Positions 13,316 through 15,502 of a DNA stretch of 15,502 nt are shown piece after piece. Location: NCBI GenBank assembly GCA_002361535.1, contig DETG01000047.1, positions 1 through 15,502 of the forward strand, given 5' to 3'. A program made the position numbers and the translations under genes. This DNA comes from Prevotella sp. UBA3294. GTDB lineage: Bacteria > Bacteroidota > Bacteroidia > Bacteroidales > Bacteroidaceae. Below the pieces are notes generated by a model. The model did not search any database. It was not told the origin of the DNA and saw only the letters and a program-made list of their open reading frames with translations. Every line of letters begins with the position of its first letter. Position 1 is the stretch's first letter.

Positions 13316-15117
13316 TTCTTGATATTTTTAAAGGCACCTTTTTTCTTATAGAAATCCTGTAGCACATAGAAAGCCTGCTTTGTACGCCCTTTGTCTGACA
13401 CGATACCCTTACGGTTGAAGAAGTCCTGTGTACCATGCAGCTGCCGACGCGGTGAGCGGAAATCCATCAGGATCCATGGAGAGCATCCGGCAAAGCCCGA
13501 GATCTTGTCGTACATCTTCAGCGTCTGCCGATACACCTCTGCCTGGTATTCTTCCGTCCATTTCTCATCTTTTTCGCCGAAGCGTCCTGCCACGGCACCG
13601 GCACCAAACTCACTGATGAATACAGGTTTCTCCTGAGAGAAGAACCATTTCCGCTTCTCACAATCCGAAGGCCGTCCTCCGTACCATCCTAAGTAATTGT
13701 TAAAGCTCAGGATATCCACCAATGAACTGAGGGGATCCTCCACGGTTGAGATATTGTTATGTGTCTCAATCTCCATAGCCATACTGATCAGTCGCTCATC
13801 ATCCAGTTCGCGTGCCCGTTCCACCAGGCCAGTAAGGAAGTGGTCACGCGCCTTGCTACGCGGTGTTTCATTGGCAATGCTCCACACGATAATGGCACAG
13901 CGGTTATGATCGCGCAGGATGTTGTCGGTGAGCTGACGATAGGCATTGTTATACGTTTCCTGATTATCCCACTGGATGGTCCAATAGACAGGAATCTCAC
14001 TCCACAACAGCAAACCCTCTTTCTCAGCCATGCGCACCATCTGCTCATTGTGGGGATAATGTGCCAGACGGAGGAAGTTACAGCCGAGGAACTTCGCCCA
14101 GCCAATCAGCACACTGTCGTCTTTCTCTGTCACACAACGTCCAGACCGGAACGGAGCCTCCTCATGGACGGATATGCCACGCAGGAAAATCTGCTTCCCA
14201 TTGAGCAGAATCTTCTTCCCAGATGTCTCGATATGACGGAATCCAATCTGATCAATCAGTCCCTCGCCCTCGCACGACAGTTCCACATTGTACAGCTTCG
14301 GATGATCTGGCGACCACAGCTTAGGCTCGGCGTTCAGCAAGATCTGGGCAACACCGCTCGCATTGGTGGTCATTTTTTCAAAGATGCTCAGCTCGGGAAT
14401 ATGTACATCGATCTTCACACCTGCTACAGGGATGTTTATACGCGCCCGTACCAAGATTTTCTCATAGGATCCTTTCTGCAGTCGTATGTCGTAATCATCG
14501 ATATGTGCCACAGGTGTTTCCACCAGCATCACATCACGCGTAATACCACCATAGTTCCACCAGTCGCTGTTCACTGTAGGAACACCATCGGCATGGCGCT
14601 CATTGTTCACTCGCACCACGATGAAATTCTCCCCTTTCTTCACCTTATCAGTAATATCGAAATGGAAGGGGGTGAAGCCGCCAATATGCGTTCCTAACTT
14701 CTCCCCGTTCAGATAGACATCTGTCTGATAGTTCGCGCCGCCGAAATAGAGATAGAGCAGACGGTCTTTCTTCAGGTTGTACTTAAATGTCTTCTTATAC
14801 CAAACACTACCTTCATAGAACAACAGCTCGGAACGCTGGGTGTTCCAGTCGCCGGGCACTCTCAGTGTCTCCTGTGCCGAGAAATCGTATTCCACATGGT
14901 CGCCTTTAGACTGTGGTTTCTGGTCTTTGAAGAATCCGTTCACCGATTCCTTCATTCTGTAGTCATAATACCCGGCATCAAAGGGGTCAACGATGGTCTG
15001 CCACTCCCCGTTCAACGATGTCGTTTTTCGCGCATACACATTCTGCAACACCTTGCCAGCCATCATGTCAGCCGACAAGGAAATCATGCAGAAAAGCAAG
15101 ATGATAAGCTTTCTCAT
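13312..15117 (-). CDS. Secreted glycoside hydrolase family 2, probable beta-glucuronidase
   Basis: A 601-residue exported enzyme. Signal peptide MRKLIILLFCMISLSADMMA; then the GH2 sugar-binding domain (about 30-200, LNGEWQTIVDPFDAGYYDYR, DVYLNGEKLGTHIGGFTPF), an Ig-like domain (about 200-300) and the TIM barrel (about 300-600). Catalytic residues are visible: acid/base E417 in WSIANE and nucleophile E503 in ISEFGAG. NNYLGWY (473-479) corresponds to the active-site Tyr motif of E. coli GusA, and NRK (568-570) matches the NxK motif that binds the glucuronate carboxylate. Hence beta-glucuronidase is favoured over beta-galactosidase; a beta-galacturonidase is possible. The loop after EIPVYW is much shorter than GusA loop 1, so it lacks the drug-glucuronide-type loop and may prefer other, perhaps polymeric, substrates. 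A TACCTTTG element 27 bp upstream is a candidate promoter. Confidence 0.88.
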   Translation of the reverse strand: MRKLIILLFCMISLSADMMAGKVLQNVYARKTTSLNGEWQTIVDPFDAGYYDYRMKESVNGFFKDQKPQSKGDHVEYDFSAQETLRVPGDWNTQRSELLFYEGSVWYKKTFKYNLKKDRLLYLYFGGANYQTDVYLNGEKLGTHIGGFTPFHFDITDKVKKGENFIVVRVNNERHADGVPTVNSDWWNYGGITRDVMLVETPVAHIDDYDIRLQKGSYEKILVRARINIPVAGVKIDVHIPELSIFEKMTTNASGVAQILLNAEPKLWSPDHPKLYNVELSCEGEGLIDQIGFRHIETSGKKILLNGKQIFLRGISVHEEAPFRSGRCVTEKDDSVLIGWAKFLGCNFLRLAHYPHNEQMVRMAEKEGLLLWSEIPVYWTIQWDNQETYNNAYRQLTDNILRDHNRCAIIVWSIANETPRSKARDHFLTGLVERARELDDERLISMAMEIETHNNISTVEDPLSSLVDILSFNNYLGWYGGRPSDCEKRKWFFSQEKPVFISEFGAGAVAGRFGEKDEKWTEEYQAEVYRQTLKMYDKISGFAGCSPWILMDFRSPRRQLHGTQDFFNRKGIVSDKGRTKQAFYVLQDFYKKKGAFKNIKK

Positions 15118-15144
15118 TTTCTTTATTTATTAATAATGTGGGGA

Positions 15145-15152
15145 CAAAGGTA
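15145..15152 (-). promoter_or_regulatory. Candidate -7 element for the GH2-S9 operon
   Basis: TACCTTTG on the minus strand (complement of 15145-15152) matches TAnnTTTG and would start transcription around 15139, about 22 nt before the GH2 ATG. No good -33 TTTG is found at the usual 19-22 bp distance; the nearest (complement of 15181-15184) is 28 bp away. Activator dependence is possible given the dyads just upstream. Confidence 0.45.
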
Positions 15153-15175
15153 CGAAAAAACTGGGTAAGCGAGAA

Positions 15176-15253
15176 GGAAACAAATGAAATTGTTTACTCG
15201 AGCATGAAGTTTTATTCAAAAGTCGAGTAAAAACAAAACGAAGTGATTTGTTT
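15176..15253. repeat. Three consecutive dyads upstream of the GH2-S9 promoter
   Basis: TTTACTCGA (15193-15201) and TCGAGTAAA (15223-15231) form a perfect 9-bp inverted repeat with a 21-nt gap. It is flanked by AAACAA (near 15178) facing TTGTTT (near 15190), and by AAACAAA (15231-15237) facing TTTGTTT (15247-15253). They sit about 25-100 bp upstream of the candidate -7 element, a usual place for an activator or repressor site. The window shows no regulator gene next to them. Confidence 0.45.
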
Positions 15254-15458
15254 TTTAGCAGAACAGACGGGCACCCCCAACATGTAGCGACATCACGATC
15301 GAACCGTATCACCATAGTCAAAGGCTCTCAGATAGCGCAGGAAAGGGAGAATGGAAGAAACAGAGGGAAGATGGTTAATTATGTTTAAATAGCAAGATCA
15401 TCCGAGTGTAAACCATATTTTTTTTCCTTTTCATGTTCCTCTTCTCACTTTTTTGTAT

Positions 15459-15466
15459 TATCTTTG
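15459..15466 (+). promoter_or_regulatory. -7 element of the tRNA promoter
   Basis: TATCTTTG matches the Bacteroidota -7 consensus TAnnTTTG exactly and lies 14 bp before the first base of the tRNA. A T-rich stretch without a perfect TTTG lies upstream where a -33 element would be. Confidence 0.65.
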
Positions 15467-15480
15467 CACCCGATTTCTTT

Positions 15481-15502
15481 GGAGAGGTGCTCGAGTGGTT
15501 GA
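15481..15502 (+). tRNA. tRNA, probably tRNA-Ser, cut by the window end
   Basis: The last 22 bases fit a tRNA 5' end: acceptor strand GGAGAGG, T8, a D-stem start CTC, A14 and GTGGTT of the D-loop. GGAGAGGTGCTCGAGTGG is the usual beginning of bacterial class II tRNA-Ser. The anticodon is outside the window, so amino acid identity rests on the 5' sequence only. Confidence 0.8.

Larger units (their letters stand above)
15118..15480. other. 363-bp intergenic region between the GH2 gene and the tRNA
   Basis: The GH2 side holds the -7 element and the dyads; the tRNA side holds the tRNA promoter. The middle (about 15255-15440) shows nothing I can assign. A short minus-strand frame there, ending in LRYLRAFDYGDTVRS, has no start codon in reach and is at best a gene remnant. 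Confidence 0.6.

Noticed and set aside
13759..14697. 312-codon plus-strand open frame inside the GH2 gene
   Set aside because: It is antisense to a well-supported GH2 enzyme with its catalytic motifs; the reading is His/Cys-rich and has no family features.
15255..15440. Remnant gene on the minus strand ending LRYLRAFDYGDTVRS
   Set aside because: No start codon or upstream coding continuity, and too short to identify; kept only as a note in the intergenic entry.
15481..15502. tRNA-linked attachment site of an integrated element
   Set aside because: The tRNA 3' end is outside the window, and no integrase or direct repeat of a tRNA end is visible.

Overview
The window looks like a chromosomal segment of a Bacteroidota bacterium, probably a gut member of the Bacteroides/Prevotella group. 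The reasons are TAnnTTTG-type promoter elements (candidates before lutA, the GH2 gene and the tRNA), a lipoprotein with an acidic run after the lipidated Cys, Bacteroidetes-type PurT and BioF2-like acyltransferase sequences, and an ECF sigma factor paired with an anti-sigma protein that carries an outer-membrane beta-barrel. Species cannot be fixed from the sequence alone.

Region 1 (1-4703, plus strand) is the distal part of a nucleotide-sugar / surface-polysaccharide operon: the 3' part of rfbB (dTDP-glucose 4,6-dehydratase), purT (a purine gene lodged in the operon), an fdtA/qdtA-like 3,4-ketoisomerase, a BioF2-like GNAT acyltransferase and an fdtB/qdtB-like PLP aminotransferase. Together RfbB, the ketoisomerase and the aminotransferase would make a dTDP-3-amino-3,6-dideoxyhexose, which the acyltransferase may acylate. 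The aminotransferase carries an extra in-frame peptide encoded by a palindromic repeat; a related repeat lies between lutB and lutC.

Region 2 (4681-7482, minus strand) is a lutABC operon for L-lactate oxidation. It converges on region 1 with a 23-bp overlap of coding ends, and its best intrinsic terminator lies inside the aminotransferase gene. A TAnnTTTG promoter precedes lutA.

Region 3 (7648-10138, minus strand) is a tightly coupled three-gene operon: a probably surface-exposed lipoprotein, an ECF sigma factor (GTG start, 2-nt gap) and a membrane-spanning anti-sigma protein (4-nt ATGA overlap). The last has a cytoplasmic head, one inner-membrane helix, a long periplasmic linker and an eight-stranded-barrel-like C-terminus. 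This matches the 'dual membrane-spanning anti-sigma factor' (Dma/Das) design reported in Bacteroides thetaiotaomicron. A possible ECF-type self-regulated promoter sits just upstream. The operon ends at a good intrinsic terminator.

Region 4 (10139-10534) is non-coding and holds the most striking non-gene structure of the window: 15-bp dyads (TGCACA-AAG-TGTGCA) repeated with an exact 22-bp period and 7-bp variable spacers, flanked by a larger hairpin and two perfect palindromes.

Region 5 (10535-15117, minus strand) is a two-gene operon with a 4-nt overlap: a secreted GH2 enzyme with the NxK signature of beta-glucuronidases, then a secreted S9 (prolyl oligopeptidase-type) peptidase. The last 385 bases hold dyads upstream of the GH2 gene, a tRNA-type promoter and the first 22 bases of a tRNA, probably tRNA-Ser.
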